From positions 1 to 51,599 of the forward strand of contig DATNPH010000211.1 in assembly GCA_036703315.1 (NCBI GenBank): a stretch of DNA of 51,599 bases, in the 5' to 3' direction. The position numbers and the translations under genes are program-made. The DNA comes from DATNPH01 sp036703315. GTDB taxonomy: Bacteria > Cyanobacteriota > Cyanobacteriia > Cyanobacteriales > Coleofasciculaceae. This document shows, one piece after another, positions 41,904 through 51,508 of this stretch. Each line of letters opens with the position of its first letter. Positions within the stretch are counted from its first letter, which is position 1. Under the pieces are notes generated by a model. That model ran no database searches and was not told the DNA's origin. It saw only the letters and a program-made list of their open reading frames with translations.

Positions 41904-44093
41904 CTAGACACAACTAAAGAATTTGTATTGATTCCGACCCTGCTGTTTGGAACCATACATCGCGGAATCAGCTTTCTTAATCAACGTTTCCTCTACTTCA
42001 CCATCAAGTGGGTAGAGGCTAATACCAATACTCACCGTTACAAAAACATTTTTTCCGTCCAACAGGAAAACTTTGGACAGGGTTTCTAAAATCTTTTCTG
42101 CAACTTTGACAACATATTCTGGTTGAGGAATTCCGTGAAGAATCACTGTAAACTCATCACCACCCAACCGTGAGACAATATCACTGTTACGTAAACCATT
42201 AGTAAGTCGCTGAGCAACTATCCGAAGTAACTGATCCCCCATATCGTGCCCGAGTGTATCATTCACCTGCTTAAAGCCATCTAAATCAAGAAACATCAGG
42301 GCTACCCGTTGGTTATTGCAACGTGCCCAATCTATAGACTGGCTTAGGCGTTCGTGAAACTGTTTACGATTGGCAAGACCTGTTAGAGGATCGTGATAAG
42401 CCAGATAACGCAATCGGTCTGCTGAAAGTTTAAGTTCGATATTGGAACGGCTTAATTCTGCGGCTGCTTGCCTGAGTTCTTCCTCCGTCCGCTTGCTCTG
42501 TGTTATGTCTCGGATAATGCCGACTAAAAAGAGATTACCCGCCGCATCTTTGTGAAGAGACCTTTTTGTGGAAATTAAGTGAGTCGTCCCAAAAGCATCT
42601 GTCAATTCAGTCTCATGTTCTTGGGCTTGATCAGTCTGAAAAACCAGTTCGTCTTGAGTCCAAAAAGCTTCTGCTTCATGTTGAGGAAAGATGTCATAGT
42701 CGGACTTTTCCATTAGTGTCTTAAGCGGATAGCCAGTGAATTGACAATACGCTTGATTCAGAATAATCCAACGATGTGCTTTGTCTTTGACAAAAACCGG
42801 GTCGGGAATCGTGTTAATTACTGTTTGTAAAAATTCTTTGGAGCGTTTTAATTCTTCCTTGATGTGGGCAAGATGACTAGTGATGACACCCGCCGACCCC
42901 AGTAGTCCTAAGAATCCTGGGACGAGTGGCAACCACCAACCTATCCAAAATGCTAAATAGCAGATACCGCTTAAGGAGGCACTGAGGAGAATCACTACAG
43001 AGGTACGTCGAGGTGATGCTCCTTTAGAGGAGTGGCTTTGCCATCGTAATCGCCAGATAAGACCAGCACCAAAACTAGACCAACCGAAAATCCATAGCCA
43101 TTCTACTGGCTCAGGCAAAACGTTGATTAAAGGGCGTTCATCGAGTGCGGTACTGAGAATCTGACTGACAAAACTAGCGTGTAGCTCGACACCAGCCACA
43201 AGCTTGGCTTCGCCAATAATTTTACTGCTAAAGGGAGTGAAGAAAAAATCTTGAAGGCTGGGTGCTGTTGAACCAATCACAATGATACGCGATCGCAATA
43301 AACTCGGATTGACTCGATTTGCCAGCACATCTGCCATTGACACACTACGAAACCTAGAAGGGTTTCGAAAATTCGTTAGAACTTGATAGCCTTTAGCATC
43401 TGCCTGCACATAACCGCCATCGTTCGACTGGAAAGGGTGAAAGATGTCATACCCTAGTTGCAAATAACTAGAATTGGCATTTGCAGACTTGGGAGTAATC
43501 CCTTCTGCTTTAAGATATGCCAGAGCCAATTTAAGCGCGAAACTGGTATAGCGTTTGCCATCAACATGCCAATAGAGCAAGCTGCGGCGTATCTTGCCAT
43601 CAGCGTCAGAGATGACGTTATTGAAACCGACTTGATTGCGTTGAGCCAACACTTGGGGAGGGGCAATGCCCGAACTGGCTTTATCTTTAAGTTTCTCAAT
43701 CCCAATTAAATTGGGGATGGTTTCACAAGCTTTGTCAAATTCCGCCTCACCTGGTTCCCCTGGGAGATCTCGGTAGATGTCTAGACCGATGACGCGTGGC
43801 TGGTAACTGTTTAATTTCTGAAGCAGTTGAGCCATGACCTGAGCAGGAATCGGCCATCGTCCTACCTGTTGTATGTCTTTTTCATTAATCTCAACAATGA
43901 CGATACGCTCATCCACAGGTTCTGGAGGACGCAGGCGAAATAGCTGGTCTAAAGCGGCAAACTCTGATAACTGTAGTATCCCCATTAGGCGGAGGATAAT
44001 TACGGCAACTGTGACACCAGCAGAGGTCACCAAGACTGGATGCTCTTGCTGAGACCACTGCTTTAGTCGGTTCCATAGACTTGCGTTTAACAT
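41904..44093 (-). CDS. CHASE2-PAS-GGDEF diguanylate cyclase
   Basis: 729 residues. One membrane helix near the N-terminus (VLVTSAGVTVAVIILRLMGI), an extracytoplasmic CHASE2 sensor (about 45-320; DERIVIVEINEKDI, GLDIYRDLPG, VIGSTAPSLQDFF), membrane helices around 325-400, a PAS/PAC unit (about 415-535), and a GGDEF domain (about 560-725) with DPLTGLANR, FLDLDGFKQVND and the intact active site LGGDEF. The inhibitory I-site RNSD sits five residues before GGDEF, so product inhibition by c-di-GMP is expected. No EAL domain is present. It should make c-di-GMP in response to an outside signal. Confidence 0.93.
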   Translation of the reverse strand: MLNASLWNRLKQWSQQEHPVLVTSAGVTVAVIILRLMGILQLSEFAALDQLFRLRPPEPVDERIVIVEINEKDIQQVGRWPIPAQVMAQLLQKLNSYQPRVIGLDIYRDLPGEPGEAEFDKACETIPNLIGIEKLKDKASSGIAPPQVLAQRNQVGFNNVISDADGKIRRSLLYWHVDGKRYTSFALKLALAYLKAEGITPKSANANSSYLQLGYDIFHPFQSNDGGYVQADAKGYQVLTNFRNPSRFRSVSMADVLANRVNPSLLRSRIIVIGSTAPSLQDFFFTPFSSKIIGEAKLVAGVELHASFVSQILSTALDERPLINVLPEPVEWLWIFGWSSFGAGLIWRLRWQSHSSKGASPRRTSVVILLSASLSGICYLAFWIGWWLPLVPGFLGLLGSAGVITSHLAHIKEELKRSKEFLQTVINTIPDPVFVKDKAHRWIILNQAYCQFTGYPLKTLMEKSDYDIFPQHEAEAFWTQDELVFQTDQAQEHETELTDAFGTTHLISTKRSLHKDAAGNLFLVGIIRDITQSKRTEEELRQAAAELSRSNIELKLSADRLRYLAYHDPLTGLANRKQFHERLSQSIDWARCNNQRVALMFLDLDGFKQVNDTLGHDMGDQLLRIVAQRLTNGLRNSDIVSRLGGDEFTVILHGIPQPEYVVKVAEKILETLSKVFLLDGKNVFVTVSIGISLYPLDGEVEETLIKKADSAMYGSKQQGRNQYKFFSCV

Positions 44094-44846
44094 TTACCTG
44101 ACTGCACAGTTATCTCAATATGCGACTATATACATTAAAAAAATGTGTATAAATCTATAAAATTTATATTGTCCAGCCAAAAATCTGGTAATATCAGCAG
44201 AGTTCATGAGCTGGGTTAACAGTAAGGTGGAATGCCTTTTGGGTAGGCTGGTGTAGTGGTATAGCGATCGCCTACTTAGGGCGATGGGTAATGCGACAGC
44301 CTGACAATTCACTTGGAATAGTATTTTGCACTTGCAATAGTCCTTGTGAAGACAGCAATTCTTCCGCCTAGATTGTTCTCGGTGGACTACCTATACTGAC
44401 ACACCCAATTAAGAAACGATTTGTTTGCTACGCGGATTTCCGGCAAGTTTTGAAATCTCGGCATTTCTGACTAGATGATTTCAATAACTAGCGCAAACAT
44501 TTACTTTGCTAAAGGGAAAAACAAAGCCCCCACATTTTGAGCAGAGTCTTGTGATGCAAAATTTGGACAAGCTCTTTTCTTGCCAGAATTTTAAGGATAG
44601 AACCAATAGATTACCCTGACTCAGCCGACAATGCCAAGAGAGCTTTCTGCAATGATTACACAATAATTATACTCAACAAAAATAGCGTCGGTAGAACTGC
44701 TAAAAACTGACACTCTGTCTTATTTGCGGTTAGTTTAAACTTTATTCAAAGATTTTGTTTATCCAAATTCCAGTTCAAGTGCGATCGGATTCTCTCTAGA
44801 TGAATGGAATGCGATCGCTCTCCCTGTTTAGCATAAGGAGGTGTTT
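44094..44846. other. Gap between diguanylate cyclase and MFS genes
   Basis: 753 bases, divergent promoters expected. HIP1-type octamers near 44264 and 44812. A sequence at 44246-44306 has a tRNA-like D-arm (GGTGTAGTGGTATAGC) but no T arm and is not a tRNA. AAGGAGGTG at 44835-44843 is the ribosome site of the MFS gene. Confidence 0.45.
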
Positions 44847-46154
44847 ATGGAGACGGATAGCCCTATGGAGCATCTGCCATTTTTACTTCAACCAGCGAGT
44901 CGTCAAGTTTGGGTACAGGCGATCGCGCGAGCGCTTTATCAAGCAGGATATGGCTCGATTCAGTTTTTTATTCCGCTGATTTTTGTCAATCAAGTGGGGC
45001 TATCAGCAACGACTGTTGGCATTGGGATTGGCAGTGGTTCGCTGGCAGGAATTGTCGGACATTTACTGGGTGGATATTTAGCAGACTCTCCAGCTTATGG
45101 GCGTAAACGGGCGCTGTCGTTCTCGGCGGGGCTATCAATTATGGCGGCGATCGCGTTAGCGCTGACTCAGAGTTTGCCAATGCTGGTCATAGCTAATCTT
45201 CTCATGGGGTTGAGTGCAGGGTGCTACTGGACAGCAGCGGATGCGGCGGTTATCGATGTGACAACCTCAGAGCATCGTCACAAGGCATTTGGCATCTTGG
45301 TTTTGGCAGATAGCCTCGGAGCGGGAGTGGGTATTTGGGGAGGAGGCCTGTTACTTTCTCTCGTTCATGAAGCGCAAATCCTCTTCTTTGTGGGTAGCCT
45401 CATCCTTGTAGTGTTTCTCCTCTTGATTCTGATAGCCGTCACAGAAACGCGGCAAGAGCGTTCGGAACACGTTGATACGCTGCAAGGGTTTGTTGTAGCG
45501 TTGCGCGATCGCTCCCTGCTCCTGTTTGTTCTAGTTAATGTTCTGTTTACAACGTTCATTGCTTTAGTGAGTAGCACACTGCCCCTGTATTTCACTAATG
45601 TTGTGTCAATCAGTCCTGAAGCAACTCCAGCATCAGGAAGTTCGATTGGGAGCATCGCCAACCTATATACCTGGTGCTATGTCGGGTTGGGCGCACTCTT
45701 GCAGGTGCCGATTGTGCAAGTCCTTGGTTCACTGCCAAAGGTGCGAATTTTAGGGATTTCGATGTTGTTGTGGGGAACTGGATTTATTCTTGTGTGGGTA
45801 ACTGGAGTGACTGCATCCATGCAACTTGTCTGGGCGATCGCTTCGCTCTGTGTCTTGTCAGTTGCCGCTACAATTTACAAACCGTTTGCACCTGTTATTG
45901 TTGCAGAGTTAGCACCTGAATCCTTGCGTGGAGCATACCTGGCTATTAGTTACCAGTGTTGGTCAATCGGCTACTTTATTGGGCCAGTTCTGGGAGGTTG
46001 GGCAATAGATCAATCTCGTGCGATCGCTCGTGGTGCATGGGTAGTTGCTGCTATTGGCGCATTTTTCAGCCTGTTCATTTTGTATTTCCTGGCTCAAAGT
46101 CGCGTCTCAAATTCTGTTGCTCCAATTGAAGATCCAGCATCAGTTATCCAATGA
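44847..46154 (+). CDS. Major facilitator superfamily transporter
   Basis: 435 residues with about 12 membrane helices. The loop 2-3 MFS motif is GGYLADSPAYGRKRAL. SAGCYWTAADAAVIDVT after helix 4 and LRGAYLAISYQCWSIGYFIGP in helix 11 resemble drug/H+ antiporter-type or sugar-efflux-type families; the substrate is not readable. The ATG at 44847 sits five to six bases after a full AAGGAGGT, so the GTG at 44841 is not the start. It ends in a hydrophilic tail. No regulator is adjacent. Confidence 0.9.
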   Translation: METDSPMEHLPFLLQPASRQVWVQAIARALYQAGYGSIQFFIPLIFVNQVGLSATTVGIGIGSGSLAGIVGHLLGGYLADSPAYGRKRALSFSAGLSIMAAIALALTQSLPMLVIANLLMGLSAGCYWTAADAAVIDVTTSEHRHKAFGILVLADSLGAGVGIWGGGLLLSLVHEAQILFFVGSLILVVFLLLILIAVTETRQERSEHVDTLQGFVVALRDRSLLLFVLVNVLFTTFIALVSSTLPLYFTNVVSISPEATPASGSSIGSIANLYTWCYVGLGALLQVPIVQVLGSLPKVRILGISMLLWGTGFILVWVTGVTASMQLVWAIASLCVLSVAATIYKPFAPVIVAELAPESLRGAYLAISYQCWSIGYFIGPVLGGWAIDQSRAIARGAWVVAAIGAFFSLFILYFLAQSRVSNSVAPIEDPASVIQ

Positions 46155-46539
46155 AACCTTGTTGAACAGTGAGAGCGATCACTATTTAGACAAGACTGTT
46201 TCGATCGGTCTAGTAACTTATGCCAAGGCGTTGCACAATCATGATTTTGTTGTAGGGGCGTATGCCATACGCCTATCAAAGGTTATCGGTTGGAATTGGG
46301 ACTTTAAAGGCCAAAAGATGTCTTACCCCACTCCCTCAGTAATAACCCAGATGAGAAAGTGGGGACTGAAGCTGCGTTACCTGATCATTTTGCGATCGCG
46401 CCCTCAATGAATCGATTACCAAAATCTAAGGGGATGGGCAGCGGTAATATACGTAACAGTAATTTTATAAGACGACAAATTATTTTTTACTTTATAAATG
46501 CTAAATAATGGTATTCACATAGGTAAGACTAGACAGCCA
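46155..46539. other. Gap after MFS gene
   Basis: 385 bases. A hairpin ggcgtatgccatacgcc (about 46256-46272) is a common small cyanobacterial repeat type. HIP1 near 46394. No gene is supported. Confidence 0.45.
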
Positions 46540-47901
46540 TTAAGCTACTTTAGTTTCAGTTCTTGTCTGAGAAAAAATGCGATAAGTATCGCTATTTTCA
46601 TCAGACATATTTACCAAGTTAAATTGCACATTGTCAGTATAAACTGTTAGTGTAATTTTGAGAACTTCTAAAAATTTAATTAACCATTTACAATCCGATT
46701 CTGGCAGGCTTTCATAGTGCTGAACTAACTTGGCTATGCAACATTCTAAATGAGTATAAGATGACGGGCAGAGCAAAACAATTTTGAGCAGAATACTTGT
46801 TAAAGTTAAGGCATTGTCATGCGTGGCTAATAAAATGAATAGTGAAGAAGGACTTCTATTATTTGTCGTTGTTAAATACTCAATTACCCGATTACAGGTT
46901 CTCAGAAGTAGATGATTGTCCCATTCCTTTTCGTGATAGCTCTCATAGAGAAACTCTAGCTGTTTAGACAGTTGGGTCTTTATTGTGTTGGATAAACCTT
47001 GGTTATCTAGAAAAAACAATAGATAGTTGAGGAAGCTTTGTTTAAAATCTGAGTAGCAAAGCTCTTGAGTTTGGTTAAGAAATATCTTAGCTAAGCTTGT
47101 ATAACTGAAAGTGCCGCGTTTTTGCAAGATTTTCTGGATTAAATGCACTACCTCATCACCAAGAATTGTTGGATTTGGTGAGGCGTTCTGTTGGGAAGCC
47201 GCTAATGGACAACGAGCCGTGTACATGGCTAGCTCAAATTTAAATCGCTCTTTGAGTTGTTCACAGCGGGTTCGAGCAGCTTCTCGCTGTTGCTTTGGCT
47301 TTCTGGCATCGACTGACTGCTCTACTAGCAAGTAAGAACTGTAGCGCTCGCTCCAGTGCTCTTGATTGTCGAATTTTGAGATAAATATCTTTAGTTCTTT
47401 GTAATCCTGGCTGTGGACAAAGTTTCCGCGCCAGAGCTTCAAGCGTTTAAGAGTAACAGAGGATGCGGAGTGAGCCTCCAGGGATACAGAAAGCAGTCGC
47501 ACTAATTCCTGTATGTAGTGCTCTTGTCTGGTGGCTGTCCAGTTGTTGACTAGAATATAAATTGACCGTTTGAAGGTATAAATAAAGGTTTTTTCCTGAT
47601 CTAAACAAGCAATATACTCCAGTGCTTGGCGAGGTATTGAATTGACCGCAGGAGTAGGCTCAATCAATAAATACTTAAACTTCTCCAAAACTGACTCAGG
47701 AGCGCTTGTCTTGACTTCGTTCAGAAAAAAGTCACAAATTATTTCCTGCGCTTGTGAAAGAGAAAGATTCTGCGGGAAGTCATTTAACTTGACCAAGCTT
47801 GCCTTTTGAGGCTCATCGGGTAAGGCTTCTGTGAGATGCGTCGGACTCACAACCCTAGGCTGAACAGTTGGAAGTTGGGGAGAAATGGTTGGAGATGCCA
47901 T
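46540..47901 (-). CDS. Unrecognised helical protein, 453 aa
   Basis: I do not recognise a named domain. The first ~35 residues are a Pro/Thr/Ser-rich lead (SPQLPTVQPRVVSPTHLTEA), then the protein appears nearly all helical, with many Leu/Gln/Lys heptad-like stretches (YIQELVRLLSVSLEAH, AARTRCEQLKERFKFELAMY, LSKQLEFLYESYHEKEWDNH). No signal peptide or membrane span. The mid-region cysteine and arginine cluster shows no metal pattern. Start ATG at 47901 with AGGAAT upstream. It is divergent from the NACHT gene across 310 bases; a functional tie is possible but not shown. Confidence 0.7.
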   Translation of the reverse strand: MASPTISPQLPTVQPRVVSPTHLTEALPDEPQKASLVKLNDFPQNLSLSQAQEIICDFFLNEVKTSAPESVLEKFKYLLIEPTPAVNSIPRQALEYIACLDQEKTFIYTFKRSIYILVNNWTATRQEHYIQELVRLLSVSLEAHSASSVTLKRLKLWRGNFVHSQDYKELKIFISKFDNQEHWSERYSSYLLVEQSVDARKPKQQREAARTRCEQLKERFKFELAMYTARCPLAASQQNASPNPTILGDEVVHLIQKILQKRGTFSYTSLAKIFLNQTQELCYSDFKQSFLNYLLFFLDNQGLSNTIKTQLSKQLEFLYESYHEKEWDNHLLLRTCNRVIEYLTTTNNRSPSSLFILLATHDNALTLTSILLKIVLLCPSSYTHLECCIAKLVQHYESLPESDCKWLIKFLEVLKITLTVYTDNVQFNLVNMSDENSDTYRIFSQTRTETKVA

Positions 47902-48211
47902 CAGGTATTCCTAAAGTAGTATGTCTTTAGTATGAGACATTTTTCGGCATGGGTTGGTGACGGGATAGTCTTTTAGAAGATGATGTTATCTCTTCTACTG
48001 AGTGAGGTGAACTGCAGGGGTGGCGTGATTTGGATCACATATATTGCAGTTTCAACTCGGTGCCATACAGGATGTTGTAGGGGCGCAGCCTGCTATCAGG
48101 CTTATTGCTTTTGTCCTGTAGTGTTTCTTACTCTCTGATGATGTAAAGATGCAGTGGGCATTGGGCGTCTAGCTATACTCGTGACAATACACTGAGCTGG
48201 ACGCGGGTATT
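47902..48211. other. Divergent gap before the NACHT gene
   Basis: 310 bases with a weak hairpin agcctg/caggct (48087-48102) followed by tattgcttttg. It presumably contains both promoters; no clear boxes or ribosome site were found for the NACHT gene's ATG. Confidence 0.4.
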
Positions 48212-51200
48212 ATGCTGGACTGGTTAGCTATTTGGGGAGTTAGTCAAGCTGTCGGGGTTGTTGTGTATCCGATTCTGCAAGACTTGGCAAAAGAGGGAGC
48301 GAAAGACTTTGCCAAAGAATTCTTCAAAGATTCACTGAAACACGTTCTGCTACGCGAAAAAGACCCCCGTCAGGTTGCTGCTGGCAATGCTATCAAACAA
48401 TTTCTGCAACTGGTACAGCAGGAATTACAAGATGCAGAAGTTTCTGAGGCACAATTGCAGCAGTATACCAAACCGTTAAAGGAATTTATTAACAATAAAT
48501 CAGTTAAAGAGATTCTGGGAAGCGCTTTTAAAGATGATAGTCAAGTTTTAGATACAAAGACCTTAGCCAAAACTTGGTATCAGCTGAATTTATCACCTGT
48601 GCTACCCGAGGAATTTGACTGGGAATTAGTTGGCAAGCTGTATCGCAAAAAAGTTAAAGCGATTATCCGGGAATTGCCTGAGTTACGCGCTATCCTTGAC
48701 TCGCGAAATCTGGAAGCCATCCAGCAAAATACTCAAGAATTGGCTGGAATTCCTACTGAATTTGACTTGAGGCGATATCAGGAAGGAATTCGAGAGCGCT
48801 ATGGCAATCTTAACTTAGATAGTTTAGATACAAGTGTTTACGACTATCGAGAAAAACTCAAAGTATGGCAAGTATTCATAGCACAAGATGTGCGAGAGTG
48901 TCAGGAGTTTTTACCTCAAGTTTATGAGATTCCTAAAGAGCATCAAAAACGACTGAGGGAGAGTAATGAACTTGAAGTAGACGTTGACCCAGAGCAGTGG
49001 GAACGATACAAGCAGGTTTATTATCAACAGCCAGTGCGATCGGTTTTGGATGTTGTTAATGAGATGCAAAGCGATCGATTAACCCCCCAGCCCCCCTTGG
49101 TAAGGGGGGAGCAAGATTGTTCTGCTGTTTCCTCGTTAGTAAGGGGGGAGCAAGAGTCGCCCTCCCTTCGTAAGGTGGAAGAGCAAGATTTTCCTCCTGT
49201 TCCCCCCTTAGCAAGGGGGGTTAGGGGGGTCGATTCTTCTCGCTACATCGTAATTTTGGGCGATCCGGGTTCGGGGAAGTCCACGTTGTTGCAATACATC
49301 GCTTTGAATTGGGCAAGAACACCCCTCAATAATGTTATTGAACAGCCAATTCCATTGTTGATTGAATTGCGGACTTATAGTCGCGATCGCATTTCTGGAC
49401 AATGCAAAGATTTTCTAGAATTCTTCCACAAAGGTAGCGTTATCTGTCGCCTCAATCAGCGTCAACTGCACGAACAACTCAAAGCTGGCAAGGTTTTGGT
49501 GATGTTTGATGGTTTGGATGAGGTGTTCGATCCGGTGCAACGGGAGGAGGTGATTACTGATATCCATCGCTTCACGAATGATTATCCCAATGTGCGGGTA
49601 ATCGTGACTTCTCGCATTATTGGCTACAAACCGCAACGACTGCGAGATGCCCAGTTTCGTCACTTCATGCTGCAAGATTTAGAGTCAGAGCAAATTCAGG
49701 ATTTTATCTATCGGTGGCATGAGTTAACGTTCACGGATGAGGCGGATAAAGTTAGAAAGCGGGAGCGACTGCAACAGGCAATTAAAACGCATTCAGCGAT
49801 TGGGGAACTAGCGGGAAATCCTCTATTGCTGACGATGATGGCGATTTTGAACCGCAATCAAGAATTGCCAAGAGATAGACCAGAACTCTACAACCAAGCT
49901 TCGCGAGTTCTGCTGCATCAATGGGATGTGGAGCAGAAATTGCTGGAAAATCCGAGGATAGATTCGGTAGCGATCGACTATAAAGATAAGCAGGCGATGC
50001 TGCGGCAGGTTGCTTATCATATGCAAGCCGCACAGAAGGGTTTGGCTGGCAATCTGATTCGGGGAGACGATTTAGAAAAAATTCTGACTGGCTATTTGAA
50101 AAGCATAGAAGTCAGTCAGGCGAGAACGGTTGCCCGGTTGCTGATTGAACAACTGCGGAGTCGCAATTTTATTTTGTGCTTCGTGGGTGCCGATTCCTAT
50201 GCCTTTGTGCATCGGACATTTTTAGAATACTTCTGTGCCAGCGAGTTTGTTGAGCGGTTTGGGAAACGGGGGCTTGAAGGGGGTTTGACGCTCGAAGAAC
50301 TCAAAACGGAAGTATTTGGCAAGCACTGGCAGGATGAGTCTTGGCATGAAGTGCTGCGGCTGATTGTGGGAATGATTGATACGAGCTTTGCAGGGGAAAT
50401 TATTGAGCATCTAGTTTCTCAAAATGGTGAGAAGGAAAAGTTTATCAATGTTTTATTAGGAGCCAAGTGCTTTTCAGAAGTGAGAAATCGCAATGCATTG
50501 ACTGCGGTTGACGCTAAATTACTCAAGCACCTAAGAGATTTGAGTAAATTTGAACACAGTCGGCGCGTACAAAAGGAAGCAATTCAAGCACTAGCACGAA
50601 TCTGGAAGGATTTCTCGGAAACTTTACCTTGGCTCAAAAGTTGCGTTCAGTTCGATGCTGATCCAAATGTTCGCACGGTAGTGATGCAAGAGTTGGCTAG
50701 AGACTGGAAAGATGATCCCGAAACTTTATCCATCGTTAAAACTCGGGCTGAGTCGGATGAGTATTTACTTGTGCGACAAGCAGCGTTACAAGAGGTAGCC
50801 AAAGGTTGGAAAGATAATCCCAATACGTTATCCTGGCTTAAAACCCGCGCTCAATCCGATGAAAGTTCAGTTGTCCGACTAGAAGCAGTGCGAGAGGTAG
50901 CGAAAGGTTGGAGAGATGATTGCAATACCCTACCTTGGCTCAAAACTCGTACTCAGTTTGATAAGAGTTTGGCAGTCCAGCAAGAAGCAGCGAAAGAATT
51001 AGCGAAAGCTTGGAAAGATGAGCCAGGTATATTTGAGCTTTTGTACCATCGTGCTGTTAATGTCTCAAGTCAAAATGAGTTCTTCTTTAGAGATAGTCCT
51101 AGGCAAGCAGCACTTGAGGTAATTATCGAGTACTATCCTGACCATCTACAGACCTTTCCGTTGTTGCACAATCTTGCTGAAAATGATCCAGATGAGCAAG

Positions 51201-51484
51201 TACGATGGTTTGTAATGCAAGAATTAGCCAAAGGCTGGAAAGATGAGTCGGGTGTATTTGAACTTTTATACAATCGTGCTATCAATGCTCTTTCGGAGCA
51301 TCGTAATTATCTTTTTGGTTACCTTCAGGAAAACAACCCTCGGCAATTAGCACTTGAGATAATCATCAAGCAATATCCCAACCATCCCCAGACTCTACCC
51401 CTGTTGCAGGACAGAGCAGAAAATGACCCAGATGAGAAAGTGAGGGAATTTGCAAGGGAGAAATTGGCAGACTTAGAGAAGTAA
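48212..51484 (+). CDS. NACHT-type STAND NTPase with C-terminal HEAT-like repeats
   Basis: 1090 residues. N-terminal helical region (1-285) of unknown role opens with a hydrophobic stretch (LDWLAIWGVSQAVGVVVYPI) and amphipathic helices. A repeat-derived linker occupies about 290-341. The NACHT domain follows: Walker A GDPGSGKST (350-358), Walker B VLVMFDGLDEV (428-438), sensor-like VIVTSRIIGY, then GNPLLLTMMAIL and the winged-helix part ending SYAFVHRTFLEYFCASEF. From about 780 to the end come HEAT-like repeats, including four 34-residue units anchored on WKD/WRD and two longer copies with NDPDE(Q/K)VR. Proteins of this architecture act as NLR-like sensors; several bacterial NACHT proteins defend against phage. 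The effector here is unclear. Confidence 0.9.
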   Translation: MLDWLAIWGVSQAVGVVVYPILQDLAKEGAKDFAKEFFKDSLKHVLLREKDPRQVAAGNAIKQFLQLVQQELQDAEVSEAQLQQYTKPLKEFINNKSVKEILGSAFKDDSQVLDTKTLAKTWYQLNLSPVLPEEFDWELVGKLYRKKVKAIIRELPELRAILDSRNLEAIQQNTQELAGIPTEFDLRRYQEGIRERYGNLNLDSLDTSVYDYREKLKVWQVFIAQDVRECQEFLPQVYEIPKEHQKRLRESNELEVDVDPEQWERYKQVYYQQPVRSVLDVVNEMQSDRLTPQPPLVRGEQDCSAVSSLVRGEQESPSLRKVEEQDFPPVPPLARGVRGVDSSRYIVILGDPGSGKSTLLQYIALNWARTPLNNVIEQPIPLLIELRTYSRDRISGQCKDFLEFFHKGSVICRLNQRQLHEQLKAGKVLVMFDGLDEVFDPVQREEVITDIHRFTNDYPNVRVIVTSRIIGYKPQRLRDAQFRHFMLQDLESEQIQDFIYRWHELTFTDEADKVRKRERLQQAIKTHSAIGELAGNPLLLTMMAILNRNQELPRDRPELYNQASRVLLHQWDVEQKLLENPRIDSVAIDYKDKQAMLRQVAYHMQAAQKGLAGNLIRGDDLEKILTGYLKSIEVSQARTVARLLIEQLRSRNFILCFVGADSYAFVHRTFLEYFCASEFVERFGKRGLEGGLTLEELKTEVFGKHWQDESWHEVLRLIVGMIDTSFAGEIIEHLVSQNGEKEKFINVLLGAKCFSEVRNRNALTAVDAKLLKHLRDLSKFEHSRRVQKEAIQALARIWKDFSETLPWLKSCVQFDADPNVRTVVMQELARDWKDDPETLSIVKTRAESDEYLLVRQAALQEVAKGWKDNPNTLSWLKTRAQSDESSVVRLEAVREVAKGWRDDCNTLPWLKTRTQFDKSLAVQQEAAKELAKAWKDEPGIFELLYHRAVNVSSQNEFFFRDSPRQAALEVIIEYYPDHLQTFPLLHNLAENDPDEQVRWFVMQELAKGWKDESGVFELLYNRAINALSEHRNYLFGYLQENNPRQLALEIIIKQYPNHPQTLPLLQDRAENDPDEKVREFAREKLADLEK
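49079..49232. repeat. Intergenic-type repeat forming a NACHT linker
   Basis: The segment starts with aaccccccagcccccc and ends with aggggggttaggggggt, which are inverted copies of each other, and holds three direct copies of gtaaggggggagcaaga (the third altered). It is in frame, giving PPLVRGEQ/SLVRGEQ/PPLARGVRG-type peptide between the N-terminal region and Walker A. Confidence 0.85.
50603..51010 (+). repeat. Four 102-bp coding repeats (HEAT-like, 34 residues)
   Basis: Units start with W(K/R)D and follow W(K/R)DxxxTLxxxKxRxxxD...VxxxAxxExA. All four are exactly 34 residues, so insertions and deletions have kept whole units. After 51011 the pattern changes to a longer unit seen twice. Confidence 0.85.
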
Positions 51485-51508
51485 AATCACGGGTTCGCTG
51501 CCAAATCC

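Noticed and set aside
44246..44306. tRNA-like D-arm and hairpin (GGTGTAGTGGTATAGC, then atcgcc/ggcgat)
   Set aside because: The anticodon loop lacks U33 and there is no T arm or acceptor pairing; the hairpin is partly a HIP1 octamer.
46045..46410. 121-codon plus-strand frame over the end of the MFS gene
   Set aside because: Half of it overlaps the MFS gene out of frame; the rest crosses a repeat hairpin.
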